Below are positions 1-9,955 of a DNA stretch of 64,000 bases, piece after piece. The notes beneath the pieces are model-generated. The model was not told where the DNA came from and ran no database searches. It worked only from the letters and a program-made list of their open reading frames with translations. The translations under genes and the position numbers were made by a program. Each line of letters begins with the position of its first letter. The stretch's first letter is position 1. Source of the stretch: ZC4RG30 sp039800965 (GTDB lineage: Bacteria; Pseudomonadota; Gammaproteobacteria; Steroidobacterales; Steroidobacteraceae); assembly GCA_039800965.1 (NCBI GenBank), contig JBDLPS010000221.1, positions 1 to 64,000 of the forward strand. The letters are read 5' to 3'.

Positions 1-39
1 CGGGCCGCGGGTGTCGCCTGCCGATGATAATTCCCGCGC

Positions 40-543
40 TCAATGCGGCACCTGCACCGGCAGTTCATGCACCAGATCCTCGAGGCGTTCGCAGGCCGCG
101 GCATCGCCTGACTGCGTGGACAGCACCATCAGCACGACCCACTTGACCTGTTCGATGTCGAGGTCGTCGGCGTCGAGTGCCAGCAGGCGGTCGATCACGA
201 TCTCGCGCTGGCCTGGGGAGAGGATGCCGATCTGCTCGAGGGACAGCAGCAGTCCGCGGCAGTCCGCGTTGAGGCGGGACATTTCGTCGGCGGTGTAGAT
301 GCGCAGCGAATCCTGGCCCGGTGACGCTTCTGCGGGCGCGTCGTCCGCGCGGAGAAGGGCCGGTCGGTTGCGTTCGCCGGCGAGGTCGGCCAGCCAGTCC
401 AGCGCGCGCTCGACGTTCGCTTCGCCGAAGCCCGCGCTCTCGAGGTCCCGGGCGAGCGTTTCACGCTCGGGAACCTCGGGGGCCTCGTCCAGCATGTAGC
501 GGTCGAAGACGTATATAAGGATGTCGAGGACGGTGCCGTTCAT
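40..543 (-). CDS. smg: Smg family protein (DUF494)
   Basis: This 167-residue protein matches the Smg/DUF494 family, small acidic proteins of unclear role usually encoded next to dprA. The start chosen is the ATG giving MNGTVLDILIYVFDRYMLDE, the family's characteristic N-terminus; the open frame extends 63 codons further but that part has unrelated composition. The C-terminal half carries the conserved LSPGQREIVIDRLLALD and EQVKWVVLMVL stretches. It lies 40 bp downstream of dprA on the same strand, probably in one transcript. Smg is known only by conservation, so no reaction can be given. Only 39 bases lie beyond its stop before the window edge, and nothing can be called there. Confidence 0.9.
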   Translation of the reverse strand: MNGTVLDILIYVFDRYMLDEAPEVPERETLARDLESAGFGEANVERALDWLADLAGERNRPALLRADDAPAEASPGQDSLRIYTADEMSRLNADCRGLLLSLEQIGILSPGQREIVIDRLLALDADDLDIEQVKWVVLMVLSTQSGDAAACERLEDLVHELPVQVPH

Positions 544-583
544 TGATCCAGTCGCCGCGGTCTGTGGCCCCGGGTCGCCTGCC

Positions 584-1720
584 TTACCGGAGGCGGCAGT
601 AAAGCCCGCCCGGTTGGGGCGCGACCCGAAGGTCCAGTTCGAGGGCCAGCAGCATGGAAGCCACGGAACCGGCCGGGAGGCCTGTCCGGTCGACCAGTTC
701 GTCGACGCTCGCAGGCTCGAAACCCAGCGCATCTAACAGCATTTCAGAGGGCTTGTCCAACCGCCGGCCCGGCCCATGTTGACCCGGGGTCTTCGCAACC
801 TTATGAAAATCAAGGCATAAATTCTCGATCGGGAGGTCGATTTCGCCCAGTATGTCGTGGGGGCTGGTGACCAGCCTGGCACCGTCCCGCAGGAGGCTGT
901 GGCAGCCGGCCGACAGCGGATTGCGGATCGACCCCGGGATCGCGAAAACCTCCCGCCCCTGGTCGGCGGCGCAGCGAGCAGTGACCAGGGACCCGCTGGG
1001 CAGGGCGGCCTCGACCACGAGGGTGCCGCGCGTCAGGCCGCTGAGGATCCGGTTGCGCCGCGGAAAGTGGTGGGCCAGCGGGGCAGTGCCGGGTGGGAAT
1101 TCCGACACCAGGGCGCCCTGGTCGGCGATCCGCCGTGCGAGGTCCTCGTGTCGGGAAGGGTAGCAGCGGTCGAGCCCCGTCCCGCAGACGGCGATGGTGT
1201 GTCCGCCGGCCTGGAGTGCCCCCTCGTGGGCGGCGGCGTCGATGCCGAGGGCAAGCCCGCTGGTGATGACCAGGCCGGCGGCGGACAGGGCCCCGCTGAA
1301 TGCCTGGGCGATGTCGCGGCCGGCCGGCGTCGGCCGACGGGAGCCGACCACGGCCAGTTGCGGCCGGTGCAGGACGGCGGGGTCGCCGCGGACGTGAAGC
1401 ACCGCCGGGGCGCAAGGGATCTGCGCGAGCTGCACAGGATAGCCGGGGTCGGTGCAGGGCAGCAGGAGGCTGCCGCTGCGCTGGAGGAAAGCAAGGTCCG
1501 CATCGATCCGCGCCTCGGGAGGGTCGGCCAGGGCGACGCTTGCCGCCGACGGGAGGCCCAGGCCCCGCAGGCGGTCCGGTCGTTCGCGCCAGAGGCCCAG
1601 TGGGCTGCCGACGCGTGCGAGCGCGGGCCGGAGGTGGTCTGCGTGCAGGCCGGGTGCGCGGGCGATCGCGAGCCAGCAGCGCAGGAGTCCGAGGTCTGCG
1701 AAGGCGGGGGAGGCGCTCAT
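584..1720 (-). CDS. dprA: DNA-processing protein DprA
   Basis: This 378-residue protein is DprA/Smf, the cytoplasmic loader of RecA onto incoming single-stranded DNA during natural transformation. The extended Rossmann fold is clear: VVGSRRPTPAG, SGLALGIDAAAHEGAL, GTGLDRCYP and FPRRNRILSGL follow in the usual order. The last 70 residues form the winged-helix domain (LLDALGFEPASVDELVDRTG). The start is the ATG giving MSASPAFADLGLLRCW; the open frame runs much further upstream without family similarity, and that DNA belongs to the divergent oxidoreductase gene. The short non-conserved N-terminus fits a degenerate SAM-like domain. It is followed by smg, the standard gammaproteobacterial pair. 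Confidence 0.95.
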   Translation of the reverse strand: MSASPAFADLGLLRCWLAIARAPGLHADHLRPALARVGSPLGLWRERPDRLRGLGLPSAASVALADPPEARIDADLAFLQRSGSLLLPCTDPGYPVQLAQIPCAPAVLHVRGDPAVLHRPQLAVVGSRRPTPAGRDIAQAFSGALSAAGLVITSGLALGIDAAAHEGALQAGGHTIAVCGTGLDRCYPSRHEDLARRIADQGALVSEFPPGTAPLAHHFPRRNRILSGLTRGTLVVEAALPSGSLVTARCAADQGREVFAIPGSIRNPLSAGCHSLLRDGARLVTSPHDILGEIDLPIENLCLDFHKVAKTPGQHGPGRRLDKPSEMLLDALGFEPASVDELVDRTGLPAGSVASMLLALELDLRVAPQPGGLYCRLR

Positions 1721-1781
1721 GCCGGCGCATGATCCGCGCGTGCTACCGTGCCGCGGAATCCTCGAATCCGGTGCAGATCCC

Positions 1782-2984
1782 ATGAAAGATCCCTTCGACA
1801 TCGAACCGTTGTTCCGTCCTCTGTCCTTGCGTGGACTGAGCCTGCGCAACCGTTTCGTCATGCCGGCCATGCAGCGGGGTTTCATGGACGACGGCGCGCC
1901 GACACCGCGGATGGTGGAGTACCTGCGCCGTTGCGCCCGTGGCGGCGTCGGCCTGGTCATCTGCGAGTCCACCGCCCCGGACCATCCGTCGGCGTACTGG
2001 ATGCCGATGATGGGCCGCCTGGAGCCGCGCACGCTCGATGCCTGGCGCCGCGTGGTGGAAGCGGTGAAGGCTGAGGGTGCGGCGATCCTGCTGCAGCTCT
2101 GGCATCCCGGCGTGATGCGCAAGCTCGACCCCGCCCACCCGCTCGCCGCGCATCCGGCCTGGAGCCCGTCCGGGCTCGTGCAGGAGGGGCGTTCACACGG
2201 CGTTGCGATGCGTGGCGAAGACCTCGTCGCCCTCCAGGACGCCTATGTCCGTGCGGCACTCGATGCGCAGGCGCTTGGCGCCGACGGCGTGGAGCTCCAT
2301 GGCGCGCATGGCTACCTGATGGACCAGTTCCTCTGGGCCGAGACCAACCGGCGTACCGATGGCTATGGCGGTGACACGCTGGCCGAGCGTGCGCGTTATC
2401 CGGCGCAGGTCGCTGCCGCGATGCGGGCTGCGACCGGCGAAGATTTCGTCCTTTCGTTCCGTTTCTCGCAATTCAAGGAAGTTGATTACGGCGCGACGAT
2501 CGCGCGTGATCCGGGCGAGCTGGCTGACATGCTGGCCGTGATGCGCGCCGCAGGCATCGACCTCTTCAATGTTTCATCGCGACGCTGGCACAAGCCGGAA
2601 TGGCCGGACAGCGCCCACCCGGACTGGAGCATCGCCGAATGGACGCGATCCCTGGTGGATGCCCCCGTGATGACCTGTGGCAGCGTCGGCCTGAACGTGG
2701 AGATGTTCGCGAACCTGTTCGACGACCAGGAGCCCTCGGCGTCCTCCGTCGCGCAGGATCTTGCCGCCCTCGCCACGCGGGTGGGGACCGGGCGTGTCGA
2801 TCTCGTTGGCGTGGGGCGGATGCATATCGCCAACAACGATTTCGTGTCGAAGGTGCGTGCGGGCCGCATCGATGAACTGGCGCTGTTCAACAAGCGCGTC
2901 CACCTGGCCGAGGTGATGGCTGCCGTCGAAGGCGCGGATCCCGGCTTCGTCGAGGAATCGCGCAAGGATGCGGCGGCCGACTGA
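1782..2984 (+). CDS. Old Yellow Enzyme-type FMN oxidoreductase
   Basis: This 400-residue protein is a single TIM-barrel NADH:flavin oxidoreductase of the Old Yellow Enzyme/2,4-dienoyl-CoA reductase N-terminal family. Visible signatures are NRFVMPAMQRG near the N-terminus, ILLQLWHPG, the substrate and flavin segment GVELHGAHGYLMDQFLW, the NRRTDGYGG motif, and VDLVGVGRMHIANNDFV for the phosphate of FMN. It lacks the C-terminal Fe-S/FAD domains of the larger dienoyl-CoA reductases, so it should reduce activated C=C bonds of small substrates. It is divergent from dprA with 61 bp between starts. An in-frame ATG at 1719 would overlap dprA and is less likely. It separates dprA from the LysM gene that normally adjoins it, which suggests insertion. 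The substrate cannot be told. Confidence 0.88.
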   Translation: MKDPFDIEPLFRPLSLRGLSLRNRFVMPAMQRGFMDDGAPTPRMVEYLRRCARGGVGLVICESTAPDHPSAYWMPMMGRLEPRTLDAWRRVVEAVKAEGAAILLQLWHPGVMRKLDPAHPLAAHPAWSPSGLVQEGRSHGVAMRGEDLVALQDAYVRAALDAQALGADGVELHGAHGYLMDQFLWAETNRRTDGYGGDTLAERARYPAQVAAAMRAATGEDFVLSFRFSQFKEVDYGATIARDPGELADMLAVMRAAGIDLFNVSSRRWHKPEWPDSAHPDWSIAEWTRSLVDAPVMTCGSVGLNVEMFANLFDDQEPSASSVAQDLAALATRVGTGRVDLVGVGRMHIANNDFVSKVRAGRIDELALFNKRVHLAEVMAAVEGADPGFVEESRKDAAAD

Positions 2985-2995
2985 GCCCGCCACAC

Positions 2996-3012
2996 CGCCG
3001 TGCGTCACGGCG
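2996..3012. terminator. Convergent hairpin between oxidoreductase and LysM gene
   Basis: A perfect 7-bp stem (CGCCGTG/CACGGCG, 3-base loop) sits in the 20-bp gap between two convergent genes and covers the stop codon of the LysM gene. It has no clear U-tract on either strand, so bidirectional termination is inferred from position. Confidence 0.4.
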
Positions 3013-4213
3013 TGCGGACGTGGTCCTCGATGCGGATCGGCGCAGTGACGTTGACGGTGAGTCCGTAGCTCACGTCCTGGTAGGTCCTGAACACCAGCAG
3101 CGTGCCGTTGCGGGTCTCCGGCAGTCGCAGTCGCTGGCCGTCGCGCCGGTCGCGGACCGTCTCGCCGGCGGCATGGATCGTCAGCACGTGCCCCGGCTCC
3201 AGCCCCTGGCGGGCGCCACGGTTGATCGCGACGACCTGGTACTGGCCGATCATCGTCACGCCATCCACGACCGCGATGATCTGTCCGTCGATGCGCGCCT
3301 GCGGGACGCGCGGCACGATGTCGGCCGATTCAGGGGCGTCTTCCGGCAGGACGAGGTCGCCGGCAACCGTCTCGCGGGCGGATTCGACCAGCGTGGCGCG
3401 AGAAAGCCTGGCGGGTGCGTCGACCCTTGCGGTACCGGTGTGGATGCCGAGGTAGCCCAGCAGCTTGTGCGTGGCCGGGTCGCGCAGTGCCTGCCCGACG
3501 CGCACCACGCTGTAGCGCCCCGGTGCCGCGCCGGCCAGCCCGGTGACGAAGACTTCGTGCGGGGCGCCGACGGCGACGTGCCGCTCCTGCAGCGCCACGA
3601 CATGGGGGGCGCTGCGTCGCTGGCCTGCCCCGAGCAGCAGCGGCTTGCCGATGAAGCCGGCGATCGTCGCGGAAGGTATCGCGGGGATGGCGGTACCGAG
3701 GGCGCTGCTGCGCACCAGCGGCTCGACGCGCGTCCCGCCCTGCGCGGCCGCGCCATCGCGGTCGATGGTGATGACGGGCCGCCCGTCCGCGCCGTAGGCC
3801 AGGGTCAGCCTGTCGCCCGGGTAGATGAGGTGGGGATTCGAGATGGCAGGGTTCACATGCCAGATTTCCGGCCAGAGCCAGGGGTCGCGCAGGAAGATCG
3901 CGGCGATGCCCCAGAGCGTGTCGCCCCGCTTCACGGTGTACTGCTTCGGCGCATCGGCGTTCAGCACCGGGGCCTCGATCCTCCCGCCGGCTGTCGCTGC
4001 GGCGGGCGCCACGCCCGTGGCAGTGCCCCGCGCCAGGGCGGCGTCGATGGCGGATGCCCGGTCCCGGCTTGCCGGTGCTGCCTGCGTCGCGGGCGGCGGG
4101 TTCACGGGAGTGGGGCCCTGCGTGGCGCGAGGGGAAAGGTCCGCGCAGCCTGCGGCCAGCAACAGGGCAAGGCCACCGGCGAGGGTGCGGTTGGTGAACT
4201 GAATCGAGTGCAT
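3005..4213 (-). CDS. LysM-domain lipoprotein
   Basis: This 402-residue protein is an exported LysM protein. The start ATG gives MHSIQFTNRTLAGGLALLLA followed by a lipobox (LAAGC), so it should be a lipoprotein. After a Pro/Ala-rich linker a single LysM domain occupies about residues 91-140 (YTVKRGDTLWGIAAIFLRDP through LIYPGDRLTL), the peptidoglycan-binding module. The remaining 260 residues are the less characterised C-terminal region shared by the gammaproteobacterial LysM proteins encoded beside dprA and def. It is divergent from def with 138 bp between starts, the classical arrangement. The role is probably cell-envelope maintenance; no enzymatic motif is visible. Confidence 0.88.
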   Translation of the reverse strand: MHSIQFTNRTLAGGLALLLAAGCADLSPRATQGPTPVNPPPATQAAPASRDRASAIDAALARGTATGVAPAAATAGGRIEAPVLNADAPKQYTVKRGDTLWGIAAIFLRDPWLWPEIWHVNPAISNPHLIYPGDRLTLAYGADGRPVITIDRDGAAAQGGTRVEPLVRSSALGTAIPAIPSATIAGFIGKPLLLGAGQRRSAPHVVALQERHVAVGAPHEVFVTGLAGAAPGRYSVVRVGQALRDPATHKLLGYLGIHTGTARVDAPARLSRATLVESARETVAGDLVLPEDAPESADIVPRVPQARIDGQIIAVVDGVTMIGQYQVVAINRGARQGLEPGHVLTIHAAGETVRDRRDGQRLRLPETRNGTLLVFRTYQDVSYGLTVNVTAPIRIEDHVRTP

Positions 4214-4351
4214 CGTCCACTCCAAGTCGCGGGCCCGGGCATACCGGCGATACCGGTGTTGTAAACTCGCTGGTCCGCAGGGTCTGGAATCATACCGCCC
4301 AGTCCCCATATACGCTTCGACCTTAGCAGCATTTTCGCATCGAGACACGAC

Positions 4352-4867
4352 ATGGCCCTGCTTCAGATCCTCGAATATCCGGACCCGCGGCTGCGCACCA
4401 AGGCGCAGCCCGTCGTCGTCTTCGATGCGGCCCTCAAGCGTCGCGTCGACGACATGTTCGAGACGATGTACGCGGCGCCCGGCATCGGCCTCGCGGCGAC
4501 GCAGGTCGACTGGCACGTGCGCCTCGTCATCATCGACGTATCGAAGGACAACGACGCGCGGGAAGTCTTCATCAACCCGGAGATCCTCGAAGCCGAGGGC
4601 AGGGCCGTGGGCGAGGAGGGTTGCCTGTCGGTGCCGAACATCTTCGACGACGTCCCGCGCGCCGAGCGGGTGAAGGTCCGCTATCAGGACGCTGACGGCA
4701 CCGCCCATGAGCGTACGCTCGACGGCATGCTCGCGGTCTGCCTGCAGCACGAGATCGACCACCTCGAGGGCAAGTTGTTCGTCGATTACCTCTCCGAGCT
4801 CAAGCGCCAGCGCATCCGCAAGAAGCTCGACAAGGACCGCAAGCACCGCGCCGCGTCGGCGCTGTGA
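4352..4867 (+). CDS. def: Peptide deformylase
   Basis: This 171-residue protein is peptide deformylase, which removes the formyl group from the N-terminal methionine of new proteins. All three motifs are present: GIGLAATQ, EEGCLSVP (Cys metal ligand) and the metal-binding HEIDH within CLQHEIDHLEGKLFVDYLS. The length is standard. It is the first gene of the plus-strand run def-fmt-rsmB-DUF4390-ntrY-ntrX. Its stop overlaps the GTG start of fmt by 4 bases, so deformylation and formylation enzymes are translationally coupled. The promoter should lie in the 138-bp gap shared with the divergent LysM gene. Confidence 0.98.
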   Translation: MALLQILEYPDPRLRTKAQPVVVFDAALKRRVDDMFETMYAAPGIGLAATQVDWHVRLVIIDVSKDNDAREVFINPEILEAEGRAVGEEGCLSVPNIFDDVPRAERVKVRYQDADGTAHERTLDGMLAVCLQHEIDHLEGKLFVDYLSELKRQRIRKKLDKDRKHRAASAL

Positions 4868-5823
4868 CCTTGAGGGTCGTCTTCGCCGGCACGCCGTCAT
4901 TCGCCGCCGTCGCGCTTGAGGCGATCGCGGCCCGCCATGACGTGGTGGGTGTGCTCACGCAGCCTGACCGGCCCGCGGGCCGTGGCCGTGCCTTGCAGCC
5001 CGGGCCGGTGAAGGCCGCCGCGCTCGAGCGCGGCCTGCCGGTGCTCCAGCCCCAGTCGCTCCGCGGCGACGCGCCGGATACCCGGCAGGCGATCGGGCAA
5101 CTCCTGGACTGGGCACCGGACGTGATGGTCGTCGTGGCCTACGGGCTGTTGCTGCCGGGATCGCTGCTGCGCCTGCCGCGCTTCGGCTGCCTGAACATCC
5201 ATGCCTCGCTGCTGCCGCGCTGGCGCGGTGCCGCGCCCATCCAGCGCGCGATACTCGCCGGCGACGCCGAGAGCGGGGTCACGATCATGCAGATGGACGA
5301 GGGGCTGGATACAGGCCCGATGCTGCTTCGGCGCAGTTGCCCGATCGGGCCGTCCACGGTGGCTGGCGAGCTGCACGATACGCTGGCGGCCCTTGGTGGC
5401 TCGCTCGTCGTCGAGGCGCTCGATGGGCTGGAGGCCGGTCGCCTGCAGCCGCTGCCGCAACCGCATGACGGCGTCACCTATGCTTCGAAGTTGTCGAAGG
5501 CCGAGGGCCTCATCGACTGGCAGTCGCCGGTGGCCTCGATAGACCGGCAGATCCGCGCATTCAATCCCTGGCCGGCCGCGCAGGCGGTTTGGCGGGATGA
5601 GCCGGTGAAGCTGCTTCGCAGTTGTGTGCTGGCCGCTCACCAGCGACCGCCGGGCGTCGCGCCGGGGACCGTGCTGGGGCTGCGTGACGGGCTGCTGGAG
5701 GTTGCTGCCGTCGACGGCGTGCTCGGCGTGGGCGAGTTGCAGCGGGCTGGACGCCGTGCGGTTTCCGCGACCGATTTCGCCAACGCGGAAGTGCGCGCCG
5801 GCAGCCCGGCGGTGTTCGCGTGA
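4864..5823 (+). CDS. fmt: Methionyl-tRNA formyltransferase
   Basis: This 319-residue protein transfers a formyl group from 10-formyltetrahydrofolate to Met-tRNA(fMet). The N-terminal Rossmann-type domain starts with RVVFAGTPSFAAVAL. The catalytic region reads NIHASLLPRWRGAAPIQRAI and GVTIMQMDEGLDTGPMLL, holding the conserved Asn, His and Asp. The C-terminal OB-like domain (about 210-315) begins after VTYASKLSKAEGLIDW. The start is a GTG inside the def stop (GTGA), and the stop overlaps the GTG of rsmB in the same manner, so the three genes are coupled. Confidence 0.97.
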   Translation: MTLRVVFAGTPSFAAVALEAIAARHDVVGVLTQPDRPAGRGRALQPGPVKAAALERGLPVLQPQSLRGDAPDTRQAIGQLLDWAPDVMVVVAYGLLLPGSLLRLPRFGCLNIHASLLPRWRGAAPIQRAILAGDAESGVTIMQMDEGLDTGPMLLRRSCPIGPSTVAGELHDTLAALGGSLVVEALDGLEAGRLQPLPQPHDGVTYASKLSKAEGLIDWQSPVASIDRQIRAFNPWPAAQAVWRDEPVKLLRSCVLAAHQRPPGVAPGTVLGLRDGLLEVAAVDGVLGVGELQRAGRRAVSATDFANAEVRAGSPAVFA

Positions 5824-7190
5824 AGTCGCGCCCGGCTGCGTTCGCCCCCGGGACGGAGGCGCTCGCCGCGGCGTCGGCCGCGCTGGCCCGTGTCGTCGAA
5901 CAGGGCAGCACGGCGGAGGATGCGCTGGCGCAGGTGGATCCCGCGCCGTCGCATCGCGCCGCGGCCCGCGCGATCCTCGGTGGCGCCTTGCGCTGGTACC
6001 TGCGCCTTGCGCCAGCGCTCGAGGGACTGATGTCCAAGGGGCGGCGGCCGCAGGCGAGCGTCCATGCGCTGCTGGTCGCCGGGGCCCACCAGATCGTGTA
6101 TTCCCGTGCGCCCGCTGAATCGGTGGTCAACATCGCGGTCGACGCGGTGCGTGCCCTGCGGATGCCGGCGGCCAGCGGTTTCGTCAACGCCGTGCTGCGC
6201 CGTTTCGTGCGCGAGGCCGCCGAGCGTCTTGCCGCCGTGGATCGCAAGCCCGCGGCGGCCTGTGCCCATCCCCGCTGGCTGGTGCAGGCGCTGGAGTCGG
6301 CCTACGGCAGCGCGGCGCGCGACCTGCTCGCGGCGAACAACGAACACCCGCCCATGACCTTGCGCGTGGACCTGTCGCGCAGCACCCGGGGTGATTACCT
6401 CGACGCGCTGGCCGACGCCGGCATCGCCGCGGCTCCGGGCCTTCTGCCCTCTGCGGTCGTGCTGGCGGAACCGGTGTCCGTCGATGTCCTCCCGGGTTTC
6501 GGGGCCGGGCTTGTCAGCGTGCAGGATGCTGGTGCGCAGGTGGCTGCCTGGCTGGTGGATGCGCAGCCGGGCGAGCGCGTGCTCGATGCCTGCGCCGCGC
6601 CGGGTGGCAAGACCGGCCACCTGCTCGAATACACACCCGGACTCGACGAGGTGGTCGCGCTCGACAGCGCGCCGCTGCGTCTCGAGCGCGTCGCGCGCAA
6701 CCTCGAGCGCCTTCAGCGTCGTGCCACGCTGGTCTGCGCGGATTTCGCGGCGGAGCCCACGTGGTGGGACGGCCGGTTCTTCGACCGCATCCTGCTGGAC
6801 GCGCCCTGTTCGGCCACCGGTGTCATCCGTCGTCATCCCGACATCAAGCTGCTGCGCCGCGCGGGGGACATCGGCGGCTTCGCCGATCAGCAGGCAGCGA
6901 TGCTGCGGCGCGCGGCCGCGCTGCTGAAGCCGGGTGGCCGGCTTGTCTACGCCACCTGCTCGGTCTTGCCGCCGGAAAACGCCGGGCTGGTGGATCGCGT
7001 GCTCACCCAGGGTGGCGCCGGCCTGCGCAGGGTGCCTGCTTCGTCATGGCGCCTTCCGCCCGGTCTCTTGGCCGACGGAGAGGGCCTGCAGTTGCTCCCC
7101 GCGCTGCGGGCCGACGGGCCCGGCGCGGCAACCGACGGCTTCCATTATGCTGTGCTGACGACAGGGGGCGGCGCAGACGATGCGACGTGA
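5820..7190 (+). CDS. rsmB: 16S rRNA (cytosine967-C5)-methyltransferase
   Basis: This 456-residue protein is RsmB (Sun/Fmu), which methylates C967 of 16S rRNA. The first 140 residues are a NusB-like RNA-binding domain (HALLVAGAHQIVYSRAP, AASGFVNAVLRRFVREA). The C-terminal methyltransferase has the SAM-binding loop DACAAPGGKTGHLLE, motif IV LLDAPCSATGVIRRHPD and the second catalytic cysteine in VYATCSVLPPEN. It starts at a GTG overlapping the fmt stop. Its last 11 bases overlap the start of the DUF4390 gene. Confidence 0.97.
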   Translation: MKSRPAAFAPGTEALAAASAALARVVEQGSTAEDALAQVDPAPSHRAAARAILGGALRWYLRLAPALEGLMSKGRRPQASVHALLVAGAHQIVYSRAPAESVVNIAVDAVRALRMPAASGFVNAVLRRFVREAAERLAAVDRKPAAACAHPRWLVQALESAYGSAARDLLAANNEHPPMTLRVDLSRSTRGDYLDALADAGIAAAPGLLPSAVVLAEPVSVDVLPGFGAGLVSVQDAGAQVAAWLVDAQPGERVLDACAAPGGKTGHLLEYTPGLDEVVALDSAPLRLERVARNLERLQRRATLVCADFAAEPTWWDGRFFDRILLDAPCSATGVIRRHPDIKLLRRAGDIGGFADQQAAMLRRAAALLKPGGRLVYATCSVLPPENAGLVDRVLTQGGAGLRRVPASSWRLPPGLLADGEGLQLLPALRADGPGAATDGFHYAVLTTGGGADDAT

Positions 7191-7763
7191 ATCGACAGCC
7201 GGCGAATGGAGCCCGTGGCAGCGCTGCCTGCTGGCCTGCGCCGTGCTCCTGTGCGCCATGCTGTCCCGCCAGGCTGCCGCGGATCCGCTCGATGGCACCT
7301 TCGAGGTGCGGTCCGCCTATGTCACCGTCGACAACGGCGTCTATCAGCTCAATACGCGCATCGCCTGCCCGCTCAACGACGAGATACGCCGTGCCCTGCA
7401 GGACGGCGTGACGCTCAGCTTCGACATCGAGGCCCAGGTGCTGCGGCACCGGCGCTACTGGACGGACGCGACCGTCGTGTCCTACACCCTGCGGCGCGAG
7501 CTGTCCTGGCACGCGGTGCGCCGGCATTTCGTCGTGCGCGACGTTGAGCGCGGAGAGTTGGGCAGTTACGGCACGCTGGACCAGGCCTTGGCCGCCATTG
7601 GCGCTGTCGATGCGTTGCCCGTCCTGCTGGAGTCGCAGCTGCAGGCCGATGCCAGCTATGAGATCGGCGTGCGTGCGGTGGTGCGGCGGGGCAGCTTGTC
7701 CGCCACGCTGCGTGCGCTGATGTGGTGGTCCGACAGTTGGCAACGGACCAGCGATTGGTATTC

Positions 7764-7782
<19 letters not shown>
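7180..7782 (+). CDS. DUF4390 family exported protein
   Basis: This 200-residue protein belongs to the DUF4390 family that sits between rsmB and ntrY in many beta- and gammaproteobacteria. A signal peptide (about residues 12-34, LLACAVLLCAML ending in AAADP) precedes a beta-rich domain with the typical SYTLRRELSWHAVRRHFVVRD segment and the C-terminal WWSDSWQRTSDWYSWSLP. The function is unknown. The conserved position suggests a periplasmic part linked to NtrY sensing, but that is inference. It overlaps rsmB by 11 bp and ntrY by 19 bp. Confidence 0.85.
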
Positions 7783-9938
<2,156 letters not shown>

Positions 9939-9955
9939 CCCCAGAGGTCGGGTGC

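Noticed and set aside
1719..1781. An upstream ATG start for the Old Yellow Enzyme gene
   Set aside because: It would overlap the dprA start, and the added residues do not look like the family's N-terminus.
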